Shown here: positions 18,526 to 28,455 of the stretch, piece by piece
How the letters are laid out: the number at the start of each line of letters is the position of its first letter
How positions within the stretch are numbered: position 1 is the first letter of the stretch
Assembly: GCF_016583575.1 (NCBI RefSeq)
Contig: NZ_NRRG01000013.1
Coordinates: forward strand, 32,324-96,323
Direction: 5' to 3'
From: Thiocystis violacea
GTDB lineage: Bacteria > Pseudomonadota > Gammaproteobacteria > Chromatiales > Chromatiaceae
DNA: 64,000 nucleotides
Position numbers and translations under genes: made by a program
Notes under the pieces: model-generated
Databases searched by the model: none
Seen by the model: only the letters and a program-made list of their open reading frames with translations
What the model was told of the DNA's origin: nothing

Positions 18526-19353
18526 ATGCCACGAACGTTATCACGATTGCCCGCGCTCTTGCTCGCCATGACGCTCGCCGGATGCGGGATATTCGGCAAG
18601 GAAATCGATCCCACCGAGGGCTGGAGCGCCTCCAAGCTTTATTCCGAGGCGGCTTCCGAACTCGATGCCGGATCCTACAAACGTTCCGTCGAGTTGTATC
18701 AGAAGCTCGAGGCCAGATATCCCTTCGGCCGTTACGCCATGCAGGCGCAATTGGATGTCGCCTACGCGCACTACCGCGCCGATGAGCCGGAAGACGCCAT
18801 CGCGGCGGCCGATCGCTTCATCAAGCTCTATCCTCAGAATCCCTATGTGGACTATGCCTACTATCTGAAGGGGATCGTGAATTACAACCGCAGCGTCGGC
18901 TTCCTGGACCGCTTCATCCCGACCGACGCCTCGCAGCGCGACCCCGGCTCGGCCCTGGACGCCTTCAAGGATTTCGCGGCGCTCGTCGAACGCTTCCCAA
19001 ACAGCAAATATTCCGAGGATGCCCGCCAGCGCATGGTCTATCTGCGCGGCAACCTAGCCATGAACGAGGTCAATGTCGCGCGCTACTACATGAAGCGGGG
19101 GGCCTATCTGGCGGCGGCCAACCGCGCGAACCATGTCATCGAGCATTATCAGCGAACCAGCGCCGTGGACGACGCGCTCGAGGTGCTGATCGATGCCTAC
19201 CGCGCGCTGGGGAAGGATGATCTGGCCGCGGATGCCAAGCGCGTACTCGATGCCAATCGTCAGTCCGGTCGTTTCATCGCCGACGAACCCGAGCCCGAGA
19301 AACCCGACCTGGCCCGCAAGCTCTGGGATTACCTCAAACTCGACGAGAACTGA
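18526..19353 (+). CDS. bamD: Outer-membrane assembly lipoprotein BamD
   Basis: BamD is an essential lipoprotein of the BAM complex that inserts beta-barrel proteins into the outer membrane. The signal peptide ends in the lipobox L-A-G-C with Cys20, followed by repeated tetratricopeptide helices (five TPR-like units, about 35-245), including LYPQNPYVDYAYYLKG and FPNSKYSEDAR typical of the family. The length is 275 residues. rluD lies divergent upstream, which supports the assignment. Confidence 0.96.
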   Translation: MPRTLSRLPALLLAMTLAGCGIFGKEIDPTEGWSASKLYSEAASELDAGSYKRSVELYQKLEARYPFGRYAMQAQLDVAYAHYRADEPEDAIAAADRFIKLYPQNPYVDYAYYLKGIVNYNRSVGFLDRFIPTDASQRDPGSALDAFKDFAALVERFPNSKYSEDARQRMVYLRGNLAMNEVNVARYYMKRGAYLAAANRANHVIEHYQRTSAVDDALEVLIDAYRALGKDDLAADAKRVLDANRQSGRFIADEPEPEKPDLARKLWDYLKLDEN

Positions 19354-19359
19354 GGACTT

Positions 19360-19419
19360 CCGCCCGAACCTCGGGCGGAGACGCCCCGCCGTCCAGCCCG
19401 AAGGTCTCGGGCCGGACGG
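19360..19419. terminator. Two tandem hairpins between convergent bamD and glnB
   Basis: The first hairpin has a perfect 8-bp stem ccgcccga/tcgggcgg (19360-19378) with a 3-base loop. The second is a longer imperfect stem ccgtcc-gcccga against tcggg-cggacgg (19389-19419). They fill the space between two convergent genes and may end transcription from both sides. No T-tract follows either, so they are not classical intrinsic terminators. Confidence 0.5.
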
Positions 19420-19428
19420 GACGACGAC

Positions 19429-19785
<357 letters not shown>

Positions 19786-19854
19786 TCACGACCTAGTCAA
19801 ACCGAAAGTATAGGTTCGCGACCATATTGATGAACAGCAGCCCAGGTAGGGTAC

Positions 19855-21462
19855 TTAGAAACCGCTGGTGATGGGATAACGCCGATCCCGTCCGAACGCC
19901 CGGCGCGAAATGCGCACCCCAGGCGGGGCCTGGCGGCGCTTGTATTCGTTGCGATCCACCAGGCGCGTCACCCGACGCACCACGTCCTCCGGATAACCGA
20001 GCGCCACGATCGCTTCGATCCCTTCGTCGTCCTCGATATAGCGCTTGAGGATGGCATCCAAAAGCTCATAGGCGGGAAGGCTATCCTGATCGGTCTGGTC
20101 CGGACGCAGCTCGGCGGACGGCGGGCGTGTCAGCACCCGTCGGGGAATCACCTCCGAGCGGGCGTTCCGGTACTCGGCCAGCCGATAGACTAACATCTTG
20201 GGCACGTCCTTGATGGGCGCGAAGCCACCCGCCATGTCCCCGTAGAGGGTCGCGTAGCCGACCGCCATCTCGCTCTTGTTGCCCGTGGTCAGCAGGATCC
20301 GTCCGGATTTGTTGCTGATCGCCATCAGAATGATCCCGCGACAGCGCGCCTGGATGTTCTCCTCGGTCACGTCCACCGGTTGACCCGCGAAGACCGGCTC
20401 CAGCAGGCCGAGGAAGGACTGGAAGGCCGGCTCGATCGGAACGGTCCGGGTTCCGACGCCCATCCGCCTGGCCTGTTCGAGGGCATCCTCGTTGCTCATG
20501 TCGGCGGTATAGCGCGAGGGCATGAGCACCGCCTCGACCCGCTCGGCACCCAGGGCGTCCACCGCGACCGCGAGGGTCAGCGCCGAATCGACGCCGCCCG
20601 ACAGGCCCAGCACGGCCCCGGTGAAGCCGTTCTTGCGGACATAGTCGCGAACCCCGAGCACCAGCGCCTCGTAGATGGCCTCCTCCTCGCCCGGCGCCGC
20701 GCCGACCTCGGCCTCCGAGGCGAGTGGCGATCCGCCCTCCTCGACCGTCAGGGTCAGGGTCGTCTCGACGAACCCCGGCGCCCGCGCGACGATCCGCCCC
20801 GCCGCGTCGACCACGAAGGAGGCCCCATCGAACACCAGCTCGTCCTGACCGCCGACCAGATTAGCGTAAAGGATCGTCAGTCCATGCTCGCACGCGAGCC
20901 GCGACAGCCGGGCCTCGCGCTCCACCGTCTTGCCGGCGTGGAAGGGCGAGGCGTTGAGATTGAGCAGAACCTGGGCACCGGCCGCGGCGGCCTGTCGGGT
21001 CGGTGCCTCCTGCCAGATGTCCTCGCAGACACTCAGACCGAACCGGATCCCACGATGCTCGAAGACCGTCGCCGAGGTTCCCGCCTGGAAATAACGCTTC
21101 TCGTCGAAAACGCTGTAGTTGGGCAGGGACTGCTTGGCGTACTCGGCGACCACCCGACCATCGCGCAGCACGCCCGCCATATTGAAAAGACCGGCCGGCG
21201 CCCGGCTCGGATAGCCCAGGACCAGGGTGATCCCGGAAACCTCCGACTGGATACGCGCCAGGGCGGTCTCGACCCGCGCGATGAATTCGGGACGCAGCAG
21301 CAGATCCTCGGGCGGATAGCCGGTCAACACCAGCTCCGGGAACACCACCAGATCGGCGCCCGCCTCGCGCGCCCGTCGGGATTCGGCGATCAGGCGCTCG
21401 GCGTTCCCGGCCACGTCCCCGACTAGGGCATTCATCTGCGCGATCTGGATTCGGGAAGCCAA
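19855..21462 (-). CDS. nadE: Glutamine-dependent NAD+ synthetase
   Basis: NadE amidates deamido-NAD+ using ammonia from glutamine. The N-terminal nitrilase domain has the Glu/Lys/Cys triad motifs (VFPELVLTGY, KQSLPNYSVFDE, LSVCEDIW). The C-terminal synthetase domain has the ATP loop LGLSGGVDSAL and TGNKSEMAVGY. The frame opens at 21528, but TAAGGAG lies 10 bases before a TTG at 21462, and MASRIQIAQ fits the family start, giving 535 residues. Only a gap of about 90 bases separates it from glnB. Confidence 0.94.
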   Translation of the reverse strand: MASRIQIAQMNALVGDVAGNAERLIAESRRAREAGADLVVFPELVLTGYPPEDLLLRPEFIARVETALARIQSEVSGITLVLGYPSRAPAGLFNMAGVLRDGRVVAEYAKQSLPNYSVFDEKRYFQAGTSATVFEHRGIRFGLSVCEDIWQEAPTRQAAAAGAQVLLNLNASPFHAGKTVEREARLSRLACEHGLTILYANLVGGQDELVFDGASFVVDAAGRIVARAPGFVETTLTLTVEEGGSPLASEAEVGAAPGEEEAIYEALVLGVRDYVRKNGFTGAVLGLSGGVDSALTLAVAVDALGAERVEAVLMPSRYTADMSNEDALEQARRMGVGTRTVPIEPAFQSFLGLLEPVFAGQPVDVTEENIQARCRGIILMAISNKSGRILLTTGNKSEMAVGYATLYGDMAGGFAPIKDVPKMLVYRLAEYRNARSEVIPRRVLTRPPSAELRPDQTDQDSLPAYELLDAILKRYIEDDEGIEAIVALGYPEDVVRRVTRLVDRNEYKRRQAPPGVRISRRAFGRDRRYPITSGF

Positions 21463-21573
21463 GGTCGGTCGCTCCTTAGGGAGAAAAAGGGAAATGATCG
21501 GGATGAGGGAACGGGAATGGCACGCCAAGTCGGCCGGCGCCGGCGTCGTTGCCGGCCAACTCGAGGCCGCGCC

Positions 21574-22446
21574 TCAGATCCCGAGCCGCTCGGCCATGCG
21601 CGCGCCCATCCGGGCCGGTGAGCGCACGGTGACGACCCCGGCCGCCTCCAGCGCCGCATACTTGCCCTCGGCCGTGCCCGCCCCGCCCGTCACGATGGCG
21701 CCGGCGTGCCCCATCCGCTTGCCGGCCGGGGCCGTGACGCCGGCGATATAGGCCACCACGGGCTTGGTCAGTTCGGCTCGAATGACCTCGGCGGCCGCCT
21801 CCTCGGCACTCCCGCCGATCTCTCCGACCAGGATGATCCCATCGGTATCCGGATCGCGCTCGAACAGCCTCAGACAGTCGACGAAATCCAGTCCCTGGAT
21901 GGGATCGCCGCCGATCCCGACACAGGTGCTCTGACCCAATCCCGCCTCGGTGGTCTGAAACACCGCCTCGTAGGTCAGGGTTCCCGAGCGCGAGACGATC
22001 CCGATCCGGCCCGGCCGATGGATGTTGCCCGGCATGATACCGATTTTGCAGGCGCCGGGGGTAATGACGCCGGGACAGTTCGGGCCGATCAAGACCGTCT
22101 CCGTGCCCGAGAGGGCGGCCTTGACCCGCAGCATGTCCAGGACCGGAATCCCCTCCGTGATGCAGACGATGACCCGGATTCCGGCGTCCGCCGCCTCCAG
22201 GATGGCATCCGCCGCGAAGCTGGCGGGCACGTAGATCATGGTGGCGTCGGCGCCGGTCTCGCCGACAGCCGCGTGGACGGTGTCGAACACCGGCCGGTCG
22301 AGGTGGCGCTGGCCACCCTTGCCGGGGGTCACGCCACCGACGAGGTTGGTTCCGTAGGCGATCGCCTGCTCGCTGTGGAAGGTTCCCTGCCGGCCGGTGA
22401 AGCCTTGGCAGATCAGGCGTGTATTCGCGTCGACCAGGATACTCAT
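21574..22446 (-). CDS. sucD: Succinyl-CoA ligase alpha subunit
   Basis: SucD is the CoA-binding and phospho-histidine subunit of succinyl-CoA synthetase (TCA cycle). Recognisable features are the CoA-binding fold at the N-terminus ([17 protein letters not shown]), [20 protein letters not shown], and the active-site histidine in [13 protein letters not shown]. The length is 290 residues. The ATG at 22446 overlaps the sucC stop as ATGA, so the two subunits are coupled. Confidence 0.96.
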   Translation of the reverse strand: MSILVDANTRLICQGFTGRQGTFHSEQAIAYGTNLVGGVTPGKGGQRHLDRPVFDTVHAAVGETGADATMIYVPASFAADAILEAADAGIRVIVCITEGIPVLDMLRVKAALSGTETVLIGPNCPGVITPGACKIGIMPGNIHRPGRIGIVSRSGTLTYEAVFQTTEAGLGQSTCVGIGGDPIQGLDFVDCLRLFERDPDTDGIILVGEIGGSAEEAAAEVIRAELTKPVVAYIAGVTAPAGKRMGHAGAIVTGGAGTAEGKYAALEAAGVVTVRSPARMGARMAERLGI

Positions 22447-23639
22447 GCCACGCCCTCCCCCAACGCCCGCCCCTCGGCGCGGCCTGCGGCCACCACCACC
22501 TTGTCCGCCGCCTCGCCCAGGCTGCTGGCCGTCTCCAGCGCCAGCCCGCTCTCGGCGAGCATCCGCAAGCCTTGCGGGGCGTTGGTTCCCTCCAGCCTCG
22601 CCACGACCGGGACGCTCACATGCACCTCCCGCACCGCCTGGATGAGACCCTCGGCGATCAGGTCGCAGCGCACGATGCCACCGAAGATGTTGACCAGGAC
22701 CGCCTTGACCTTGGGATCGGAGAGAATGAGCTTGAACGCCTCGGCGACCCTGGCCGCGGTGGTTCCGCCACCCACGTCGAGAAAATTGGCCGGTGCCCCG
22801 CCGTGCAGCTTGACCAGATCCATGGTCGCCATCGCCAGTCCAGCCCCATTGACCATGCAGCCGATGTTCCCGTCGAGGCTGATGTAGTTGAGATCGTGCG
22901 CCCTGGCCTCGGCCTCGCGCGCATCCTCCTGGCTCGCGTCGCGCAGGGTTTCGAGTTCCGGATGACGATAGAGGGCGTTGTCGTCCAGATTCACCTTGGC
23001 GTCGAGCGCGACCAGATCGCCGCGGGTGGTCACCACCAGCGGGTTGATCTCCACCAGACTGGCGTCGCACTCGCGAAACAATCGATAGAGCCCTTCCATC
23101 AGGACACCCAGGGCCTTGATCTGACCCGTCTCCAGTCCGAGCCCGTATCCCAGCCGACGCACCTGATAGGACTGAACGCCGACCGCCGGATGCACCCGGA
23201 CCTTGAGAATGCGCTCGGGCGTCGTGGCCGCCACGGTCTCGATATCCATCCCACCGGCCGCCGAGGCGACGAACAGGACCCGCTCGGAGGCGCGATCCAC
23301 CAGCAGACTCAGATAGAGTTCGCGGGCGATTTCGGTTGGCTGTTCGATCAGAAGGCGCGTCACCGGCAGACCGTCCGGCCCGCTCTGATGGGTCACCAGG
23401 CGTGATCCCAGCAGGCGTCGCGCCTCCGACTCGACCTGATCGGCGCTCTCGACCAGACGGACACCGCCCGCCTTGCCGCGCCCGCCGGCCTGGACCTGGG
23501 CCTTGACGACCCAGCGCGAGCCGCCCAGCTCGCCGCAGGCGGCCCGTGCCGCCTCGGGCGTGGTCACCACGACCCCATCGGGGACCGGGATCGCCTCTTG
23601 CCTAAAGAGCTGCTTGGCTTGAAATTCGTGTAAATTCAT
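22443..23639 (-). CDS. sucC: Succinyl-CoA ligase beta subunit
   Basis: SucC is the ATP-grasp, nucleotide-binding subunit pairing with SucD. The start [12 protein letters not shown] is family-typical. [24 protein letters not shown] [28 protein letters not shown] and [11 protein letters not shown] are present. The true gene is 398 residues from the ATG at 23639; the same frame stays open for a further 2 kb without coding likeness. It is divergent from the pilS gene. Confidence 0.96.
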   Translation of the reverse strand: MNLHEFQAKQLFRQEAIPVPDGVVVTTPEAARAACGELGGSRWVVKAQVQAGGRGKAGGVRLVESADQVESEARRLLGSRLVTHQSGPDGLPVTRLLIEQPTEIARELYLSLLVDRASERVLFVASAAGGMDIETVAATTPERILKVRVHPAVGVQSYQVRRLGYGLGLETGQIKALGVLMEGLYRLFRECDASLVEINPLVVTTRGDLVALDAKVNLDDNALYRHPELETLRDASQEDAREAEARAHDLNYISLDGNIGCMVNGAGLAMATMDLVKLHGGAPANFLDVGGGTTAARVAEAFKLILSDPKVKAVLVNIFGGIVRCDLIAEGLIQAVREVHVSVPVVARLEGTNAPQGLRMLAESGLALETASSLGEAADKVVVAAGRAEGRALGEGVA

Positions 23640-23795
23640 TCGCTCGTCCGAGATCCCAGTGACCGAATTGAGACGCGAGGCGCCGTACCCGCCCGACCCG
23701 CGCCAGGGTAAGCATCGATTCGGAGCAACCGCCACAAGCTCGCCGGACTCCGTCGCATGGCCCGGCCAGGCCAATTCTGATCTAATCAAACGGGT

Positions 23796-25517
23796 ATGCC
23801 AAAGGGCAATGAACGAGAGGCTCCCGTGAACGCGGATATCGACAGACTCAAGATCGACCAGGAGCCGATGTCCGCCGGCGACGGGTTCGCGCCTCCAACA
23901 CCACCCGATCTCCAGGGCCGACCCCCGCCACGCCCGAGCGACGACGACACCATCTACCCGACCTGGGGCGCCCTGCGCTGGCTGTTCCTGTTCCGGCTCC
24001 TGCTGGTGGTCGGGCTGGTGCTGGCCTTCTCGCCGACCGCCGTCGATCCAGCCCTCGCGCATTCCGACACCCAGCTCGCCTGGAACATCCTGGTCGTCTA
24101 CGCCCTGATGGTGTTGATGAGCGGACTCGGGCTCTCGCTGCGCCGACCGCGCCGAGCGCGTCAGGTCCAGATCGCCATCTTCGTCGACATCCTCACCTTC
24201 ACCCTGCTCATGCACACGGCGGGCGGCGTCACCAGCGGACTGGGCATCCTGCTGGCGCTTTCCGTGGCGGCCGGCGCGCTCATGATGGAGGGGCGTCTGT
24301 CCCTGCTGTTCGCCGCGCTCGCCTCGCTCGCCGTCATCGCCGAGCAGATTTACGGAACCCTGATAGGCCATGGGCAAAGCGTCTCCTTCACCCAGGCGGG
24401 CCTGCTCGGGCTGCTCTTCTTCGCCGTCGCGCTCCTCTCGCATGTGCTCTATCGGCGCGTCCGATCGGCCGAAGCCCTGGCCGCGCGCCGCAAGGTCGAC
24501 ATCGACGATCTCTCCAAGCTCAACGACTTCATCATTCACAGCATCAGCACCGGGATTCTGGCGGCGGACGGCGAGCGTCGGCTGCGGCTGGTCAATCAGG
24601 CGGCCCTGGATCTGCTCCAGGCCAAGCGCGTCGGCTCGGGCGCCTCGCTCTCCGAGCTGTCTCCCGAGCTCGGCCGCTGGCTCTCCGGTCAGGTTCAGTC
24701 CGCCTTCCCGCGCGATGGGCTCATCCCGATCGGGGAGCGCGAGGTTTGGGCCTCGATCAAGCTCCTCGGTCACTATCGCTCCAGCGGTGTCGTCATCTAT
24801 CTGCGCGACAGTCAGGAGGCGGCGCGCGAGGCCCAGCAGATCAAGCTGGCGTCGCTCGGCACCCTGACCGCCAGCATCGCGCACAATATCCGCAACCCGC
24901 TCAGCGCCATCGGGCATGCCGGGCAGCTGCTGTCGGAAGGCCCCTCGCTGTCGGAGGAAGACCGCCACCTGCTCGCCATCATCGAGCGCAATTGCGCGCG
25001 GATCGAGGAGACGGTGCACAGCGTCCTCCAGATCTCCCGCCGCGACCAGATCGAGCCCTGCCTGATCGAGCTTGTCGCCTGGACCGAAGCCTTCGTCGCC
25101 GAGTTCCGGGAGGGTCAGGGCGTGAGCCAGCAGCAGCTCCGGCTCCAGGTCGCGGACGCGGCCGAGCCCATCGCCGTGGAGGTCGACCCCCGTCATCTGC
25201 ATCAGATCCTCGTCAACCTGTGCGATAACGCACTGATTCACGGCACGCGGGCCGGCGAGGAGGCGCGCGTTCAACTGCGCCTCGGCCGTGTTCCCGACCG
25301 GGGAGAGGTCCAGCTCGAGATCCGCGACCAGGGTCCGGGGATCGAGGCCGCGACCGCCCGCGACATCTTCAACCCCTTCTTCACGACCAGGAGCCAGGGC
25401 ACGGGACTCGGGCTCTACATCGCCCGCGAGCTGGCCGAATCGAACGGCATCCGCTTGGTCCACGAGCAGCTCAAGACCCGCGGGAGCTGTTTCAGACTGG
25501 TCTTCCAGTCCGGCTGA
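23796..25517 (+). CDS. pilS: PilS-type membrane sensor histidine kinase
   Basis: This 573-residue kinase resembles PilS, the type IV pilus sensor. Six hydrophobic helices (about 62-215) precede a PAS-like region (245-340), HisKA (355-420) and HATPase with NALIHG, DQGPGIE and [14 protein letters not shown]. The phospho-acceptor is His363, but the next residue is Asn (AHNIRNP) where PilS proteins normally have Glu. The GTG at 23826, preceded by gagagg, is an alternative start. The next gene is its response regulator. Confidence 0.87.
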   Translation: MPKGNEREAPVNADIDRLKIDQEPMSAGDGFAPPTPPDLQGRPPPRPSDDDTIYPTWGALRWLFLFRLLLVVGLVLAFSPTAVDPALAHSDTQLAWNILVVYALMVLMSGLGLSLRRPRRARQVQIAIFVDILTFTLLMHTAGGVTSGLGILLALSVAAGALMMEGRLSLLFAALASLAVIAEQIYGTLIGHGQSVSFTQAGLLGLLFFAVALLSHVLYRRVRSAEALAARRKVDIDDLSKLNDFIIHSISTGILAADGERRLRLVNQAALDLLQAKRVGSGASLSELSPELGRWLSGQVQSAFPRDGLIPIGEREVWASIKLLGHYRSSGVVIYLRDSQEAAREAQQIKLASLGTLTASIAHNIRNPLSAIGHAGQLLSEGPSLSEEDRHLLAIIERNCARIEETVHSVLQISRRDQIEPCLIELVAWTEAFVAEFREGQGVSQQQLRLQVADAAEPIAVEVDPRHLHQILVNLCDNALIHGTRAGEEARVQLRLGRVPDRGEVQLEIRDQGPGIEAATARDIFNPFFTTRSQGTGLGLYIARELAESNGIRLVHEQLKTRGSCFRLVFQSG

Positions 25518-25680
25518 TCCCCGGCCGAACGGAGCGCGATCGCGCGGCGCGCGGCCAGGACTTCCTGTCCGGCGACCGCGCGCGCTATCCTGTGAATGGA
25601 TACGCGGAAGCTGGAGGCTGGGAGCTGGCCGCCCTTTCCGGGATGATGAGTCCGAACACACCGAGCCTGAGCTGGCGTCC

Positions 25681-27045
25681 ATGAACAAGTCCCAAGCGCT
25701 CGTCGTCGACGACGAGCCCGACATTCTCGATCTACTCAAGATCACGCTGGGACGGATGGACGTTCGGGCGGTCACGGCCACGACGGTCGCCGAGGCCAAG
25801 CGTCAACTGGAGCGCAACCGCTTCGATCTCTGTCTGACCGACATGAATCTTCCGGACGGCACGGGCTTCGATCTGCTGCGTCATCTCAACGAGCATTATC
25901 CCGAGATCCCGGTCGCCATGATCACCGCCCACGGCAATCTGGAGTCCGCCGTCGCCGCCATGAAGGCCGGCGCCTTCGACTTCGTGGCCAAGCCGGTCGA
26001 CCTCCAGTCGCTGCGCGCCCTGGTCGGCTCCGCCCTCAAGCTGCGCGGACGCGCCCCGGCGAGCGATGAGCGCGCGGGCGTCGGCACGCGTCTGCTCGGA
26101 GACTCCCCCGCGATGGAGCGGATCCGGCATCTGATCGCCAAGCTGGCGCGCAACCAGGCCCCGGTCTTCATTACCGGCGAGAGCGGCACCGGGAAGGAAC
26201 TGGCGGCGCGCCTGATCCACGCCCAGGGACCGCGCGGCGAAGGCCCCTTCATCGCCGTGAACTGCGGCGCCATCCCGCACGATCTGGTGGAAAGCGAGCT
26301 GTTCGGCCACAAGAAGGGGAGCTTCACCGGCGCCACCGGCGACAAGGAGGGGCTGTTCCAGGCCGCCGAGGGCGGGACGCTCTTTCTGGACGAGGTGGCG
26401 GATCTGCCCTTGCAGGCCCAAGTCAAGCTGCTGCGCGCCATTCAGGAGAAGTGCGTGCGGCCGATCGGAACCCAGCACGAGGTTGCGGTCAATGCCCGCA
26501 TCATCAGCGCCAGCCACCGTGATCTGAACGCGGAGGTCGAGAAGGGTCATTTCCGCCAGGATCTTTTTTATCGCATCAATGTCATCGAGCTGCGAATGCC
26601 CGCCCTGCGCGAGCGACCCGAGGACATCCCGCTACTGGCGGAACAACTCCTGGGACGGCTTGGCCGGGGACAGACGGATGGGACGCCGGCGTCCGGCATG
26701 CATTTGTCCGCCGCGGCGATCGAGGCCCTGAAGCGCCATGCGTTTCCGGGCAATGTCCGCGAACTGGAGAACATCCTGGAGCGCGCCACCGCGCTGACCG
26801 ACGGTCAGCGCATCGAGGTCGCGGATCTCTATCTCACCAAGGGCGAGCCCGCGACCACCAGGCCCAGGGCGGAGGAGCCGGTGGATGACGCGGTGCCGCT
26901 CGCGGACTATCCGGGCGAGCTCGAGACGGGGGCCATCCTCGGCGCGCTCGAGAAAGCCCACTGGAACCGCGCGGCGGCGGCCAGGAAGCTGGGCCTGACC
27001 CCGAGGTCGCTACGCTATCGTCTCGCCAGGCTCGGAATCGAATAG
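25681..27045 (+). CDS. pilR: Sigma-54-dependent response regulator PilR
   Basis: PilR activates sigma-54 promoters such as pilA when phosphorylated by PilS. The order is a receiver domain with Asp54 (LTDMNLPDG), an AAA+ domain with Walker A GESGTGKE (166-173), the sigma-54 contact loop GSFTGA (213-218; usually GAFTGA) and FLDE (235-238), and a Fis-type helix-turn-helix at the C-terminus ([20 protein letters not shown]). The ATG at 25681 gives 454 residues. The frame runs open upstream into pilS but is not used. Confidence 0.93.
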   Translation: MNKSQALVVDDEPDILDLLKITLGRMDVRAVTATTVAEAKRQLERNRFDLCLTDMNLPDGTGFDLLRHLNEHYPEIPVAMITAHGNLESAVAAMKAGAFDFVAKPVDLQSLRALVGSALKLRGRAPASDERAGVGTRLLGDSPAMERIRHLIAKLARNQAPVFITGESGTGKELAARLIHAQGPRGEGPFIAVNCGAIPHDLVESELFGHKKGSFTGATGDKEGLFQAAEGGTLFLDEVADLPLQAQVKLLRAIQEKCVRPIGTQHEVAVNARIISASHRDLNAEVEKGHFRQDLFYRINVIELRMPALRERPEDIPLLAEQLLGRLGRGQTDGTPASGMHLSAAAIEALKRHAFPGNVRELENILERATALTDGQRIEVADLYLTKGEPATTRPRAEEPVDDAVPLADYPGELETGAILGALEKAHWNRAAAARKLGLTPRSLRYRLARLGIE

Positions 27046-27083
27046 ACTCCAGCCCCTTCCCGATCCCAACGAGGTAACCACGA

Positions 27084-28427
27084 GTGTCCGATACCAGCCC
27101 GGCCCATGACGGCGCCGGTCAGGGCCGCGACCCCTTTGTCGACTGGGTCCGCCAGGCCACACCCTATATTCACGCCCACCGGGGGCGCACCTTCGTCGTC
27201 GCCTTCGGCGGCGAGGCGGTCGCCGATGCGCGCTTCCCCGATCTGGTGCATGACATCGCCCTGCTCCACGGGCTCGGCATCCGTCTGGTGCTGGTGCATG
27301 GCGCGCGACCGCAGATCGAGGCGCGGCTTCAGGGCCAGGGCGCCGAGCTGCGCTATGTCAACGGACTGCGGGTCACCGACGCCAAGGCGCTCGCCTGCGT
27401 CAAGGAGGCCGCCGGCGTGGTGCGGGTCGAGATCGAGGCGCTGCTGTCGCTCGGCCTGGCCAATTCGCCCATGGCCGGGGTCCGCATCCCGGTCGTCTCC
27501 GGCAATTTCGTGACGGCGCGCCCGCTCGGTGTCATCGATGGCGTCGACCACGCGCACACCGGCGCGGTGCGCCGGGTCGATCACCGGACCCTGCGGGCGG
27601 TGCTTGAACAGGGGGCGGTCGCCCTGATGCCGCCGCTCGGTTACTCGCCCACCGGCGAGGTCTTCAACCTGAGCGCCGCGGATGTCGCGCGCAGCGCGGC
27701 GGTCGCCCTGGGCGCGGACAAGCTGATCTTCATGATCGAGAGCGCGACCCGCGCGGACGCCCCAGGGCTTCCCCCGAACCTGCTGGCGCGCGAGGTGGAC
27801 GCCCTGCTCACCGAGCAGGCCGGCATCCCGGACGAGATCGCGACCTGCCTGCGCGCCGGCGCCGAAGCTTGCCGCGACGGCATCCGGCGCGTCCATCTGG
27901 TCGGCCGGCGAGGCGATGGCGCCCTGCTGCGCGAGCTGTTCACCCGCGACGGCAGCGGCACCCTGGTTTCGGCCGAACCCTACGAGGATCTGCGACCGGC
28001 CCGGATCGACGACGTGACCGGAATTCTCGAGCTGCTCCGCCCGCTGGAGCAACGGGGGGTGCTGGTGCGTCGCTCACGCGAGCGGTTGGAGACCGAGATC
28101 GATCGTTTCCACATCACCGAACGCGACGGTCTGGTCACGGCCTGCGCGGCGCTCTATCCCTACCCGAAGGACGACATGGCCGAGTTGGCCTGTCTGGCGG
28201 TCCACCCGGATTACCGGGGCGATCGACGCGGCGACCGTCTGCTCGACCACATCGAGCGACTGGTCCGGGCGCAAGGCATCGGGCGGCTGTTCGTGCTCAC
28301 CACCCAAACCGCGCACTGGTTCCAGGAGCGCGGGTTCCAGCCGGCCGGGCTCGCCACCCTGCCGATGGAAAAGCGGATCCTCTACAACTTCCAGCGTAAC
28401 TCCAAGGTTTTTATCAAGACCTTGTGA
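27084..28427 (+). CDS. argA: Amino-acid N-acetyltransferase ArgA
   Basis: ArgA makes N-acetylglutamate, the first step of arginine synthesis. The N-terminal amino-acid-kinase-like domain (about 20-300; VLVHGARPQIE, FNLSAADVARSAAVALGADKLIF) and the C-terminal GNAT domain (LACLAVHPDYRGDRRGDRLLDHIE) match the classical fused enzyme. The length is 447 residues. The start is GTG at 27084, with gaggt 9 bases upstream. It is followed after 28 bases by the mechanosensitive channel gene. Confidence 0.94.
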   Translation: MSDTSPAHDGAGQGRDPFVDWVRQATPYIHAHRGRTFVVAFGGEAVADARFPDLVHDIALLHGLGIRLVLVHGARPQIEARLQGQGAELRYVNGLRVTDAKALACVKEAAGVVRVEIEALLSLGLANSPMAGVRIPVVSGNFVTARPLGVIDGVDHAHTGAVRRVDHRTLRAVLEQGAVALMPPLGYSPTGEVFNLSAADVARSAAVALGADKLIFMIESATRADAPGLPPNLLAREVDALLTEQAGIPDEIATCLRAGAEACRDGIRRVHLVGRRGDGALLRELFTRDGSGTLVSAEPYEDLRPARIDDVTGILELLRPLEQRGVLVRRSRERLETEIDRFHITERDGLVTACAALYPYPKDDMAELACLAVHPDYRGDRRGDRLLDHIERLVRAQGIGRLFVLTTQTAHWFQERGFQPAGLATLPMEKRILYNFQRNSKVFIKTL

Positions 28428-28455
28428 ACGACCCGACCCGATGCGCCCCTGATCC

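Noticed and set aside
23640..25799. Upstream 700-residue extension of the sucC frame
   Set aside because: It is antisense to pilS and has no family likeness; the ATG at 23639 gives a normal SucC.
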